Shown here: positions 34,664-44,803 of the stretch, one piece after another
Numbering within the stretch: position 1 is the stretch's first letter
How the letters are laid out: every line of letters starts with the position of its first letter
Origin: Margaritifera margaritifera
Lineage: Eukaryota; Mollusca; Bivalvia; Unionida; Margaritiferidae
Reading direction: 5' to 3'
Length of the DNA: 64,000 nucleotides
Assembly: GCA_029931535.1 (NCBI GenBank)
Contig: JAQPZY010001688.1
Coordinates: 9,303,501 to 9,367,500, forward strand
Notes under the pieces: generated by a model
Database searches by the model: none
Told to the model about the DNA's origin: nothing
What the model saw: only the letters and a program-made list of their open reading frames with translations
Position numbers and translations under genes: made by a program

Positions 34664-34912
34664 TGTGTACGTATTAGCTGGACATATGTATGTACAACTA
34701 ACAGACTGGGTCAATGGTAAGAAAGCAACAATAAATGTTAGGAATAAAGATGATAAAATGCTTTTTATAAAAATAGGGTCAATAAATAACCCACCAATTA
34801 GACATAAAGATAGAGCTATGAAGTATGATATTTCAAAATATTCAGAATTCTTCAATACATGTCCAGTGAACGTGATATATTTTTCATTTTTCGAAAATAT
34901 ATTTACAGCTTC
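34664..34912 (+). pseudogene. Protein-primed DNA polymerase, N-terminal fragment (element 2)
   Basis: The frame contains YVQLTDWVNGKKATINVRNK followed by DDKMLF, and later TCPVNVIYF. It aligns with YVDLIKWMKHKNTCLHIQNK, then HNRCVF, in the polymerase of element 3 (55.36-55.43 kb). The K-x-A-x-I-N-(V/I)-x-N-x-D-(D/N)-K segment is typical of the region upstream of the exonuclease domain in Polinton polymerases. It runs into an (AAT)n tract and ends. Confidence 0.65.
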
Positions 34913-34914
34913 TT

Positions 34915-34967
<53 letters not shown>

Positions 34968-34969
34968 TG
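34913..34969. repeat. (AAT)n microsatellite
   Basis: About 18 AAT units; it produces poly-Asn and poly-Leu frames with no meaning. Confidence 0.95.
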
Positions 34970-35216
34970 AAGGAGAGAGAAAACTAACTCCACTTTACAA
35001 AACTTATATTTAACTTTCATATTACAGTCGAAGTTACATAGCTCTTTCTATCTTAGAAACAGTCACAAAACAAGCTGTCACCCTTGATTTTGTGAAACTT
35101 TCTCACTCCACAAAACCCAGGTTAATAAATGTGGATCATTTTTGTAGCCTGTATTTTATTATTTTCAAAATCTGTAAATATAAACAACTATGAAGATGTT
35201 ATATAAATAAATCATG

Positions 35217-36341
35217 GACTTCAGATTTACAAAATTAACAAGCAGCGCAATTGTATTCTTGTCCTGTACCCCAATGTATGCACCTGTTGGTAAAGGTAAT
35301 AAAATTAATTTAAAATGATAAAATATACTACATAGAAAATTGACATTTTACATCAATGGCATTAACCGTTTTTTGATAAATACACTTTAAAATTTGATAA
35401 CGATGATTCAATGAACAGATATAGAACAACCTGTAATATGAATTGTTAGCAAACTTTATTAAATAGGACTGTATGGATGGCACCATCAGGATGAGGAATA
35501 TCAAATATCATACTGGAATTTATCTGATCCGAGCATACCACAGCTAGTACAATTTATGTTTTACATCTATTTGAAACACGAAAACTGTTGTCTCAGTGTA
35601 AGATACCATTACTTAATGATCAATATTTGAATCCAACAGGCTGCACTATAGATCTAAAACAGTTTGACATAATCTGCAACAACTTCAATATTCCGCTACA
35701 TCATGATTGGAGATATCTAAAAGGTAAAAGTTTAACTGTTCTTAATGCTCCTAGAACCTATTAGAAAATAGAGAGGAAAATGACTGATACTGAGAGAAGC
35801 AAACCGGAAAGATATGAGTCAGATAAATGATGGACCAGAGGATGGTGGATGCGATACAGTCCTGAGCAGTATTACTCTCTGAAACAACATCGGAAGAATT
35901 AATAGAATGGGCTTATTATTTATACACGTTAACAACGGACTAACACATGAATGAATAGCACGCCTAAATCAGAGTATTAGGTCGTATTTTATATGTAATT
36001 TAGGTACAAAATACAATAACTATTACGCAGTGTGCTTCTAATGTTCGAGACACGGTAAAAAAGTTATCTGAAAAATTAATTTTAGGTGAACAAGATTATG
36101 ACCCAGATGAAAACATCACATGAAGATTTCAACAATATATTTCAGATACAAAATTATATTAAACTATCTAGTTGGTGGTGATGGTACCTTTCTTGTATCT
36201 AATGATATGGTGATGAAAATTGGTAGTATAATAGGTTACAATAATAATTTACAAAAGTCATCAGATTCATTTGAACCAGGAAGGTATACCACTTCAATTA
36301 CTAACGCGACAAAAAACGGTAATTTAACAGCCGATAAATAA
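35217..36341 (+). pseudogene. Polinton protein A (element 2)
   Basis: Starting at ATG 35217 (MDFRFTKL), shifted frames give GLYGWHHQDEEYQISYWNLS and DPSIPQLVQFMFYIYLKHE, IDLKQFDIICNNFNIPLHHD (about 35650-35710), WRYLKGKSL, and a C-terminal GEQDYDPDENIT. Element 3 has the same protein at the window edge (SIDLETFHLICNSFNIPHHY; RLNQSIRLHVISIL). A is the outermost structural-block gene in both. It looks like a soluble globular protein; I do not recognise a family. The last 73-codon frame (36120-36341) may be its C-terminus or a separate piece. Confidence 0.5.
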
Positions 36342-36725
36342 TCTTCAATAATGCGTCAAAAGGCAGACCACGACGGCATTTATTACAGTTTTCAGCTTGT
36401 ATTACTTGCTGGTTAAATGTTTCAATTGTGTTAATTTCATGCATTTCTATTTCCCCAGTATCTATACTTGGTTGGTTGATTATCACTTCCGGCTTTTAAG
36501 AATATTTCTTTCTTTGTTAACTTAATAAAGAAATATTCTTCAAATTTATGGTTCATAAACAATTGTACTCGAGGTTGTAACTCCTTCTGTTGAACGATTA
36601 GAATTATCTAAATATGACTCGATATTTTAAACGTTTTATTGTATTCCTAATTATCTCTTGTATAATCTTCATTGTGAATGTCATCGTAAACGAAATCAAA
36701 ATCTTCAAATTCCTTTCAACTCAAT
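36300..36725 (-). pseudogene. Polinton protein B, truncated (element 2)
   Basis: The minus strand starts with an acidic Tyr-containing stretch, FEDFDFVYDDIHNEDYTRDN, as in elements 1 and 3, and points away from gene C about 50 bp away. Only about 400 bp are present, against about 1.27 kb in element 3; the hydrophobic C-terminal domain is missing. Confidence 0.5.
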
Positions 36726-36769
36726 GTTACTATTTTTACGCTATTTAAATGGATAAAAATTGACTTGAA

Positions 36770-37240
36770 AAAGAATTAGGTTTCTCAGAAAAGATAAGCG
36801 AACCGGATAAGAAGAATGCAAACATGACTTAAAAATTAGTATAGTAAATTGATCATACAAGGAAATAACTGGTAAACACTTGACTGATAAGTAGTTGAAT
36901 AAAATGGATTTAAAAGAAATAAAGAAAACAAATGAAAATTTCGTACATGCTAGATCAGCTAAAATATCATATATCTAAGTGATTTCAGATGTTATAATGC
37001 TAGGAATTACATCTTTGGTGAGCACATTTCTTCTAATTGAAAACTTAAATGAATTACAGAAAGAGTTTAAAAAAGACTACTTAACAACACACGGAATTAG
37101 ATACTTCAGTTGGTTTTTATCTTTTTAACATTGGATCAACAATTTCAGCATTAAGTGCTAGCTTGATAATTTTTAATCACATTCATTTTAAAAAAGAAGA
37201 TGAAATCCAGCACGTAATTACTTTAGAACGTCAGTAACTA
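36770..37240 (+). pseudogene. Polinton protein C (element 2)
   Basis: Frames give EKELGFSEKISEPDKKNANM, GKHLTDK, MDLKEIKKTNENFVHARSAK, a hydrophobic ITSLVSTFLLIENLNELQKE and DYLTTHGIRYFSWF. Element 3 reads PKHLIDKELDEMNSKLIKKT, FVNARSAKIS, MSKFLPIDNLNEL and DYLTTNGIRYFSG. Two stops interrupt it. One membrane-like segment is present; role unknown. Confidence 0.6.
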
Positions 37241-37319
37241 TAAATACTATTAATATAATATATTTTTAAGTTAATAAAAATGTTCCCTGAAACATGACTT
37301 GAATAATCTGAACAAATTA

Positions 37320-37610
37320 AATTACTATTTAGAAAAACCGTAATTTTGTTGTAAAATGAATAGAAAGGGGTAAAAAAACTGAAGAAAATATTAAGGTTCC
37401 TAAATCACTAGATAAAGTAACATGAAAATGATTTGAATAACTTTGAATAATTCTGTAGTAAAACTGTAATTTCGCTGTAGATAAATGGAAGAAAATTGTA
37501 AGGATGTTACAACCAACAGAACAGATAACTTGAAATGAACTTGAATTGATATTTAAGAGCACTAATTTTCGTTGTAAAATAAATGGAAGTTGGAGAAAGT
37601 TAAACTGAAG
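37320..37610. repeat. Diverged about 115-bp repeat in the C-D interval
   Basis: Three decayed units share GTAATTT(T/C)(G/C)(T/C)TGTA and AAATGGAAG words and AAGGTTCCTAAATCA (twice). They contain ACTTGAA-type words also seen in the tandem repeat at the same place in element 3. Confidence 0.45.
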
Positions 37611-37611
37611 A

Positions 37612-37965
37612 ATACACGACGTCTAAGGTTCCTAAATCAGCAGAGAACGTAACTGCACAAAACATTAATGATCCTCCTAAACTTAAAATTGGAAAACAAC
37701 TTTGAAAAACGCTCACAAGAATTTTTAAAAACAAAAACAGAAAAGTTCAAAAAGGAGAGATTTATGACAAACAGAACTGAAATGGAGGTAAAGAGTCATG
37801 CAAGCATGAATTACATTGTGTTAAAATATCAAACAGCATTTTTTTACTTGATAGGTAGAGTGGTTATTGATATAGGAATAGGTATTTTTTATCAAAATAA
37901 AAAAACATCAATACAAATTAGGCACGGTGCAGCCTACATGCATATGCTTCAAAGAATAACGTAAA
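37612..37965 (+). pseudogene. Polinton protein D: coiled coil plus membrane segment (element 2)
   Basis: A 98-codon open frame (37668-37964) gives KLENNFEKRSQEFLKTKTEK, MTNRTEMEVKSH and a hydrophobic YLIGRVVIDIGIGIFYQNKK. Upstream in another frame VPKSAENVTAQ matches VPKSPEKVTLQ in element 3. D is a single-pass protein with an N-terminal helix region; the best preserved copy of the three. Confidence 0.6.
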
Positions 37966-38072
37966 TCATAAATCATAAATAAAGTAAATTTATTTCCAGA
38001 AATGTTATGGTCCAGCAAGCGGATCAAAGTCTATAGACAAAAGATAAAAATGTATAACATTTAGATGAATAT

Positions 38073-38580
38073 ATGGCAAAAGAAACGAAGAACATAATTA
38101 ACACCTTTTACAATGCCGCATTACATTCAGCTCTGTATGCTTTTTAATGTCAAGATAGATTTGCTAACTAACACGGATATAGAAGATGTAGCAAATTGAC
38201 TATTTCTTGTCTTTGAGTCAGTTTACGATTGACTATCCCATAGCAGAAGGGATACTACTAAGCAAAATTACAAATTAACTTAATGACCATGGAATTAAGT
38301 TAAGATTGATGAAAATTACTGAAATTGTACATGATTTAGTTAAAGAGATAGAACATTATAGAGGTAGAGGAAAAAAGTATGCAACATCATACAAATGTTT
38401 AACTGGGTAGAGTTTGGAATGACAAGTGTTTCCTGTGGAATGGGATTTGCGGCCGCTAATTTAAGAGTTACAGGCCTACAGGGATTTATTTTTCCTTTAG
38501 TTTTTACAGGGTTTGGTGGACCTTTACTAGGGTTTACTGCAAAAAAATTAAAAGACAAGCTAGTATACATTACGAAGACC
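38073..38580 (+). pseudogene. Polinton protein E: Gly-rich membrane protein (element 2)
   Basis: From ATG 38073 (MAKETKNIINTFYNAALHSA), shifted frames run to LVKEIEHYRGRGKKYATSYK and then an uninterrupted hydrophobic, Gly-rich region (VEFGMTSVSCGMGFAAANLR, GFIFPLVFTGFGGPLLGF) ending with KKLKDKLVYI. Proteins with this plan, a polar N-terminus plus a Gly/Ala-rich hydrophobic hairpin, recur in invertebrate Polintons. A membrane-active role (for instance during entry) is inference from composition. Confidence 0.6.
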
Positions 38581-39075
38581 ATACCAATACCTGATGGTTT
38601 CTACAATTTTGAAATGTACATGTAAAGGTCAAATAAGTAATGATTGCTAAAAACGACTATGAAGAACGCATAGATATTGAATGTCAGAAGCATAACTCTA
38701 AATGTTTAATAACTCCGAGCAATAAATACACAGTGTTTATAACCAACTACATGTCTAAATTACTAGGATTTAATAGTCAGCGATATATAAATACATCTAC
38801 CAAATCAGATACAGTTTGCGAATTTTTGAAGCTTAAAAACATATGAATTTTCCTTCATCAACTAAACAACATAAAGAATTACTGTAACCGCTACCGCTCT
38901 ATTATCTTTTTTGGTGTCCACTTAAAAAAAAATATTTAACGGTGATTTAATCTCAAAGGATGTTAATAGTTTATATCAACATTACAGATGAGGATAGAAA
39001 AGTAATACATTTTTAATGTTATTTTAGTTACACATATCTTTAGAATAGATGTTTCATGTTAAATAAACGACAGAA
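38581..39075 (+). pseudogene. Polinton protein F, predicted virion protein (element 2)
   Basis: The start IPIPDGFYNFEMYM runs directly on from E. A clean 68-codon frame follows (38640-38846) with QKHNSKCLITPSNKYTVFIT and YMSKLLGFNSQRYI, then in other frames HKELL, LPLYYLF, NITDEDRKV. The 'IP.G.Y.F' start and 'LGF' middle are features of a beta-rich protein common in invertebrate Polintons. Element 1 preserves its C-terminus better. Confidence 0.55.
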
Positions 39076-39079
39076 ATAT

Positions 39080-40632
39080 CTTAAGAAGGTCCTAGTGATT
39101 TTAGTTTTAAATTGATTGAGAAAGACGAAAAGGATAAGAAAGACGAAGCACTAAGTGAATCATTAAACAATGACTTGAACAACAATCGTATTACAAATTA
39201 AGCAGATCATATATAAAGATTTGATGCAGCTACTAGAGTGTTTTGTACAAAAATGTGAAATACGTAAGACTTTGGAGGATAATAATTTGAAAGATATAAA
39301 AAGACGGAGAGAGCAAGTCATTTAATTAATAATCAGCTGTAGAGCAGAGTATGACAGGAAAACAACTAAACTCTCAGAACTGCAAAAACGAATGGACGAT
39401 AACAAGATTTTTCAGATGTCTAAGATGTATTTACCAGGAGATTATGTAGTATATCAAGTGCTTTACAAACTTTACAAACTGTGTGAGTGAGCGTAAGCAA
39501 ACATAAGACATGTAGAAAACATATAGAAGTACAATTGAATAAAAGATAAATGATGAAGTATCAGCCATAAAGAGTGATGTGAAGGAAATAAAAACGTCTT
39601 TAGAAAATTACAATACATTGCAATCACAATTTTAACAGTTGCAGAAAGAATTAAACGGCGAGAAGAAAAAGAATGAGGAAGATAATAAAAAGTTAGTTAT
39701 TAACTTTTAAAATGGTGTGAAAAAGTTGGAAGATAGGCTGACAGCTATCAATAATAGTCATTCACAATTGCAGAAGAAGAATGACTTTTAATAAGTCAAG
39801 AGGAAGATAGAGGACTAAATGAATAAGTTAGTGAAAGCACGATTTGATCTATGAAAACAATATCTGATTTATCTATTTCAAATTTAAATGATAAAATAAA
39901 AGATTTAAAATAACAGGATTTAACAACTCTCCAGAATGAACTATCTTCTAGAATAGGAACGATTCTAACAGACAGTAACGTACATACAGACCAAGAACTA
40001 GTATTGGTGTCGTACAAATAAGTATTGGGGAATTAAATAAAAGAATCAGATGAAATTAAAGAAGAAATTATTAGTGACGTTAAAAAAAGACTTTAACAGA
40101 AAGAACTGATACAGATAAATTAGAACTAGAGGCATCATTCACTGAATTAAACATATATAGTGGAGAAAAGAGTATTTCAGTTGATGATATTAATAAACGG
40201 TTGTATGATTATAATACAAGGTTGAATGATTATAATACAAGGTTGTATGATTATAATACAAGGCTGAATGATTATAATACAAGGTTGTATGATTATAATA
40301 CAAGGTTGAATGATTATAATACAAGGTTGTATGATTATAATACAAGGTTGAATGATTATAAAATACAAGGTTGAATGATTATAATACAAGGTTGTATGAT
40401 TATAATACAAGGTTGTATGATTATAATACAAGGTTGTATGATTATAATACAAGGTTGTATGATTATAATACAAGGTTGTATGATTATAATACAAGGTTAG
40501 ATATATTTGATAATGAATAACCTTGAAGTATAGTTTTATTTTTGTTATACTCCAAAAGGTGATACTGTTGTTTATACGCAAAGAAAACAATATGCTTATT
40601 CTAGATACGAAATAGTTAAAGAATGAAAATGT
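39080..40632 (+). pseudogene. Fibre-like protein G, first copy, with heptad VNTR (element 2)
   Basis: Order of pieces: GPSDFSF..., KDEALSESLNNDLNNNRITN (capsid-proximal helix), LEDNNLKDIKRRREQV, a long Lys/Glu coiled coil (KELNGEKKKNEEDNKK, NGVKKLEDRLTAINNSHSQL), DTDKLELEASFTELNIY, then 14 copies of a 7-residue unit, and after them LDIFDNE and SIVLFLLYSK...DTVVYTQRKQYAYSRYE, the start of a beta-type head. At least six stops or frameshifts are present. The plan (N-terminal anchor, long coiled-coil stalk, beta-rich head) is that of an attachment fibre; this function is inferred from architecture only. Confidence 0.6.
40201..40496 (+). repeat. 21-bp VNTR, 14 units, encoding heptads in gene G
   Basis: Fourteen 21-bp units, each coding LYDYNTR or LNDYNTR. 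The first seven alternate strictly between Tyr and Asn at the second position; the eighth carries a 2-bp insertion that breaks the frame. Seven residues with Leu at position 1 and Tyr at 4 is a coiled-coil heptad. The array is flanked by conserved stalk and head sequence. Confidence 0.9.
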
Positions 40633-40635
40633 AAC

Positions 40636-40737
40636 GGAGTGTTGGACATATTCTTTGCTTTTGCAAAACCAAAAGGAGTGTTGGACATATTCTTTACTTT
40701 TACAAAACCAAACGGAGTGTTGGACATATTCTTTGGA
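40636..40737 (+). repeat. 39-bp repeat, 2.6 copies, in gene G
   Basis: Each unit encodes GVLDIFFAFAKPK with variation (FTFTKPN), and the last copy ends at LDIFFGE, joining the second fibre copy. Confidence 0.85.
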
Positions 40738-40739
40738 GA

Positions 40740-41600
40740 AATACTTATGCCTTTGGAAGATAATAATTTGAAAGATATCCAAACATGGAGAGAACACGTT
40801 GATAACAAATCAACAGTTATTATTCAAAGTATCACAGAAATAACCAAAAAGATAAATGAAGACAAGACTAAACTCGAAGACCTAAGTAAGCTAGTTAGTG
40901 ACAAAACAAAAAAGTTCTAAAAACAAAAAGCAGAACAAATAAAAGAAGAACTTAATAATCATGCACGTAAATATACTTTAGCACTGAGTGTAAAAATTGG
41001 TTTACTTAGAACATCTTTAGAAAAAGACGTAATGGCATCATTAACTAAATTAAACCTATATATTAAAAAAAGTTTAGATAAATTTAATAGTGAAATACCT
41101 GGAAGTATATTACTATTTATTTCCGTTATACACAAAGAGCTACTTTTTTGTTGTAACAGAAATGTATATATACATATGCTGTAATTGACAAAGAAGATAG
41201 ACGATCACTAATAAAAACATTCAGACTTAATTAATGCTATGATCACACCAATGACACGAGTTACTTCTTATGGATTTAGATATAATCTTTAATCTTTTCC
41301 AGAATACAAGTTACACAAAATAGGAGATTCTAGAAATGCTTTAGGATTTGAAGATTATTATGTTATGAGAATAAAAAAACAAGGTGCATATGCAATTTTT
41401 GCAAACTTAAAAATCAAAGCCTCACATAAGTTTGAATTGTATATTGGATTACTGACAGATAATTTAAATATTGCTTTCCCAGCATCTATAAATAAAGAAG
41501 TTGCAATACAAGAATCAAAAATATATTCTTTAGAAAAAAGACAATATGTTATTTGTTTTCAAATAGAGAATTTAGAAATAATATTCCAGATCGCTTAGAT
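40740..41600 (+). pseudogene. Fibre-like protein G', second copy with head domain (element 2)
   Basis: LEDNNLKDIQTWREHVDNKS repeats LEDNNLKDIKRRREQV of the first copy (39.28 kb). A clean coiled coil follows (EITKKINEDKTKLEDLSKLV, KYTLALSVKIGLLRTSLEKD), then IPGSILLF, matching SIVLFLLYS of copy 1. The C-terminal part is a beta-rich head: TRVTSYGFRYNL, then a clean 77-codon frame with IKKQGAYAIFANLKIKASHK, ELYIGLLTDNLNIAFPASIN and IQESKIYSLEKRQYVICFQI. A matching IQESKNIILEENNIYLFSNK occurs in element 3 at 59.8 kb. It is a tandem partial duplication of the fibre gene. Confidence 0.6.
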
Positions 41601-41604
41601 TTAG

Positions 41605-41965
41605 GTTTAGAAATTGAAAACAGCATACAATTAATGGCAACAGCAGCAATAATAATGGGGGATAATTGCTAACGGGTTAGTATTTAAGGGAATTAATTAT
41701 CTGCTCAAACTATTTGACCCCAATATAAATAATGAAGTGCGAATAAGACATGGTAAGGTACTTGGGGAAATGTAGATACAAATAATGAGTTCAGTGAAAA
41801 CAGGTCAAAGTCTCTTCGTTACTCAAATGAAAGATTAAGAGAGCGTGACTTGGTTACTCAGTAGTTGAATAATTTGGATGAAGTTTTTTCTCTATATTCT
41901 TCTACTCATCCCGACGCTGTTCTTACTTTAGGTAACCTAGGCAACCTAAGCTTAATGATTTTTTA
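41605..41965 (+). pseudogene. Polinton protein H (element 2)
   Basis: Pieces: LDLGLEIENSIQLMATAAII (hydrophobic), LFDPNINNEV, SLRYSNERLRERDLVTQ, LNNLDEVFSLYSST. It corresponds to YKLSNQGLVNNNLNNLDIAS in element 3. It lies between the fibre head and MCP. Helical; role unknown. Confidence 0.4.
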
Positions 41966-41997
41966 CTAACTGTCTGATAAACAGATAACTTACGAGT

Positions 41998-42843
41998 ATA
42001 TGGTTATTGCAGTTGTAATGGGCGCTAGTGTTTTAGGGTCTATAGAACTAAAGCAAGAAAACGAAGTTCGGCTAAATAATATAAGCATAGCTACGGCAAC
42101 ATACGGAAAATATATAACTCCTGACAAGCAGGAAAAAAACACCACAGGGTTTAATCCAACAAATCATTGTATTACGCACATTCCATGTAGGATAAAACCT
42201 GAACAACATTTACAAGTTGCAATGCTAGGCTCGGACCTAATGTATTGATTGTACCTGGTAGGTTTTCTTTTTCTTTCTATCGTTTGATGTAAAGGTTAAA
42301 GGAGATGCAAATAATTCAGTTGTCAACACACTTAGAAGAATGATGATTAAAGACACGCACATTTCTTACGATAATGATTACACGCCGAATGATTACAACA
42401 TTTTCATGACGTTCAGAGATTTGTGGCTACCAACGTCTGTGCGAACAAATACAATAGTTCATGGTATAATGAGTGTATAACTCAGAAAGTTAAGATCAGG
42501 AACAGGTAATGCACAAAACACTGGTACAGAAGCTATTCAATGTATAGTGTACTAAATGAAATTTATAACACCACTCGATTTTCATATACTAACAGATCAT
42601 TGTCTTTTGTATCCTTTTGTTCTTCCGCAGGATTTGAGAAGTATATTGACACTGGAAAAAGCATCTAAAGTAATAGAAATTGAAAACAAGATATCAATTG
42701 GAGAATGTTTGTCTGCAGTACGATACGATTACTTCTTCTCTAATGGCTAATTCTGTAAACGATGAGTACAGAGATGGAATTTCTTTCTTTTATGATTATT
42801 TCAAGAGAGAGAGAGAAAGAGAGACAGACAGAGGGAGACAGAA

Positions 42844-42874
<31 letters not shown>

Positions 42875-42900
42875 GAGAGACTTATTGATAAAACAGCTGC
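41998..42900 (+). pseudogene. Polinton major capsid protein, C-terminus lost (element 2)
   Basis: After a hydrophobic leader (MVIAVVMGASVLGSI) the frame gives TATYGKYITPDKQEKNTTGF, NPTNHCITHIPCRIKPEQHL, then after a frameshift at about 42245 FDVKVKGDANNSVVNTLRRM, FMTFRDLWLPTSVRTNTIVH, KFITPLDFHILTDHCLLYPF and, frameshifted again near 42690, YQLENVCLQYDTITSSLMAN, then YRDGISFFYDY. This order matches the double-jelly-roll MCP of Polintons and adintoviruses. At 42807 the frame dissolves into a GA/GACA microsatellite, so the second jelly roll's end is missing; that end survives in element 3. Confidence 0.8.
42805..42882. repeat. (GA)n/(GACA)n microsatellite ending the MCP frame
   Basis: Imperfect GA and GACA runs replacing the capsid C-terminal coding sequence. 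Confidence 0.9.
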
Positions 42901-43011
42901 ATGACTCTTTGCTGCATATGACCTTAGTGACGTAACGCCAGTACTATAAGTTACGTCCTGAATAAACATCAAATAACCTAACTATATGGTTAATAAATGT
43001 ACCTAAAAGAA

Positions 43012-43986
43012 CTTCATAATATGATTATATGTGGCATTACAAATTGTTCATAATATGATTACATGTGGCATTAAAAATTGTTCACAATATGATTATATGT
43101 GGCATTACAAATTGTTCATAATATGACTGATTATATGTGGCATTACAAACTGTTCATAATATGATTATATGTGGCATTACAAATTGTTCATAATATGATT
43201 ATATGTGGCATTATAAATTGTTCATAATATGATTATATGTGGCATTACAAATTGTTCATAATATGATTATATGTGGCATTAAAATTTGTTCATAATATGA
43301 TTATATGTGGCATTACAAATTGTTCATAATATGATTATATGTGGCATTACAAATTGTTCATAATATGATTATATGTGGCATTACAAACTGTTCATAATAT
43401 GATTATATGTGGCATTACAAACTGTTCATAATATGATTATATGTGGCATTACAAATTGTTCATAATATGATTATATGTGGCATTATAAATTGTTCATAAT
43501 ATGATTATATGTGGCATTACAAATTGTTCATAATATGATTATATGTGGCATTAAAAATTGTTCACAATATGATTATATGTGGCATTACAAATTGTTCATA
43601 ATATGACTGATTATATTTGGCATTACAAACTGTTCACAATATGATTATATCTGGCATTACAAATTGTTCATAATATGACTGATTATGTGGCATTACAAAT
43701 TGTTCACAATATGATTATATGTGGCATTACAAATTGTTCATAATATGACTGATTATATTTGGCATTACAAACTGTTCACAATATGATTATATCTGGCATT
43801 ACAAATTGTTCATAATATGACTGATTATGTGGCATTACAAATTGTTCACAATATGATTATATGTGGCATTACAAATTGTTCATAATATGACTGATTATAT
43901 TTGGCATTACAAACTGTTCACAATATGATTATATCTGGCATTACAAATTGTTCATAATATGACTGATTATGTGGCATTACAAATTG
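43012..43986. repeat. 34-bp satellite with 142-bp higher-order repeat
   Basis: About 28 copies of a 34-bp unit containing AATATGATTATATGTGGCAT. From about 43600 the array changes to a four-monomer higher-order repeat with period exactly 142 bp: the variant GACTGATTATATTTGG begins at 43605, 43747 and 43889, alternating with ATCTGGCAT and GACTGATTATGTGG variants. The array sits between the capsid and ATPase genes and its last unit runs straight into the ATPase P-loop. Confidence 0.95.
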
Positions 43987-44400
43987 CGGAAAGAAGGAAA
44001 GAAAAAGTTTGCTCTAGATTTGGTTGAAACAGAATATATAACGTTTTCGATTTTATTGGCATTACTTGCCCAAAGCGTATGTACAATAAGACTTACAACA
44101 GAAAATGACTTTTCAGAGACAACAATGTAATTCTAATAGACATTGGGGATAAATTAGATAAATGGCGAGAATTTCATATTAGTATATACCAGGAAACATA
44201 CTTTGTTTCGTATATACAATTGTGGGAATTTGAATCACGTTAAAAAGAAAGCAACAAACTTAACGAAGTTAACATTCAGTGGTAGGAATTATAGAATATA
44301 TATACGGTTAACATTACAAATGTATAATTCTGTCATAAAAGCTCTTCGTGAAAATGTTAGATTTGTAGTATTCTTTTTACTCAAAAGATAAAAAGCCTGC
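43984..44400 (+). pseudogene. FtsK/A32-like packaging ATPase (element 2)
   Basis: The P-loop remnant NCGK at 43984 continues as FALDLVETEYITF, FDFIGITCPKRMYNKTYNRK, DNNVILIDIGDKLDKWREFH, and a clean frame with KKATNLTKLTFSGRNYRI and LQMYNSVIKALRENVRFVVF. This matches the packaging ATPase of Polintons and related viruses (Walker A, then the sensor-type SGR and Q-x-YNSV region). The N-terminus, including the Gly-rich start of the P-loop, is lost to the satellite. The intact equivalent of the P-loop is at 58.3 kb in element 3. It would pump DNA into the capsid; this copy is dead. Confidence 0.8.
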
Positions 44401-44467
44401 GGAAAACATTTATTTTTTTAAATTTTTGTTGTTGTTGAAAAAGATGTAGTAGATGAAATAGTTGGTT

Positions 44468-44668
44468 TTAGTAGACCGTGTAATTTGAAGAAACTGATGT
44501 GATATCCCGGCCAATTTGACCTAAGAAAGGACGGCCAGGTGCACCATAATACTCAAATTGGTTGTCATCGTCGATTGACACACTATAGTGAGTAGATGAG
44601 CTTTTGCAAACATTTAAAATAAGGAATATAAATAAGGTCATAAAACTTATATAGTTAATAACAAACAC
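44468..44668 (-). CDS. Hypothetical small secreted or membrane frame
   Basis: A 66-codon minus-strand frame has a hydrophobic start (YISFMTLFIFLILNVC, signal-like) and a polar rest (SIDDDNQFEYYGAPGRPFLG). It lies between the ATPase and integrase relics, where the plus strand also shows pieces that could be ATPase C-terminus. Chance frame or small element gene; undecided. Confidence 0.25.
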   Translation of the reverse strand: MFVINYISFMTLFIFLILNVCKSSSTHYSVSIDDDNQFEYYGAPGRPFLGQIGRDITSVSSNYTVY

Positions 44669-44689
44669 GTAACATTAAGTCTGAATAAA

Positions 44690-44803
44690 ATGACTACAAA
44701 GTCTATTTACATTAATCAACAACAGTATTTAAGTGATTTATTACAATCCTAAAAGTCCAGTACTTTCACACATATTAATCAATTGTAGAGGCAAATAAAA
44801 CTG
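44690..44803 (+). pseudogene. Integrase, first codons only (element 2)
   Basis: MTTKSIYINQQQYLSDLLQS, then in shifted frames HINQLWxQIK-like codons, match the start of the element-3 integrase at 53694 (MAAKSIYTSQERF; ILISCGRKL in the frame shadow, with aligned DNA words CCTAAAAGTCCAGT and ATTAATCA). Similarity stops at about 44803 and the sequence changes into gene P of the right inverted repeat. The catalytic body is deleted. Confidence 0.7.

Noticed and set aside
34625..35020. 131-codon minus-strand frame with poly-Leu
   Set aside because: Antisense of the (AAT)n tract and of the polymerase fragment.
38340..38582. 80-codon minus-strand frame
   Set aside because: Antisense of the Gly-rich domain of protein E.
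40177..40797. 206-codon minus-strand frame
   Set aside because: It is the antisense of the 21-bp VNTR; the plus strand is the coding strand by flanking similarity.
43012..43986. CRISPR-like regular repeats
   Set aside because: The units are contiguous without unique spacers and the DNA is eukaryotic; it is a satellite.
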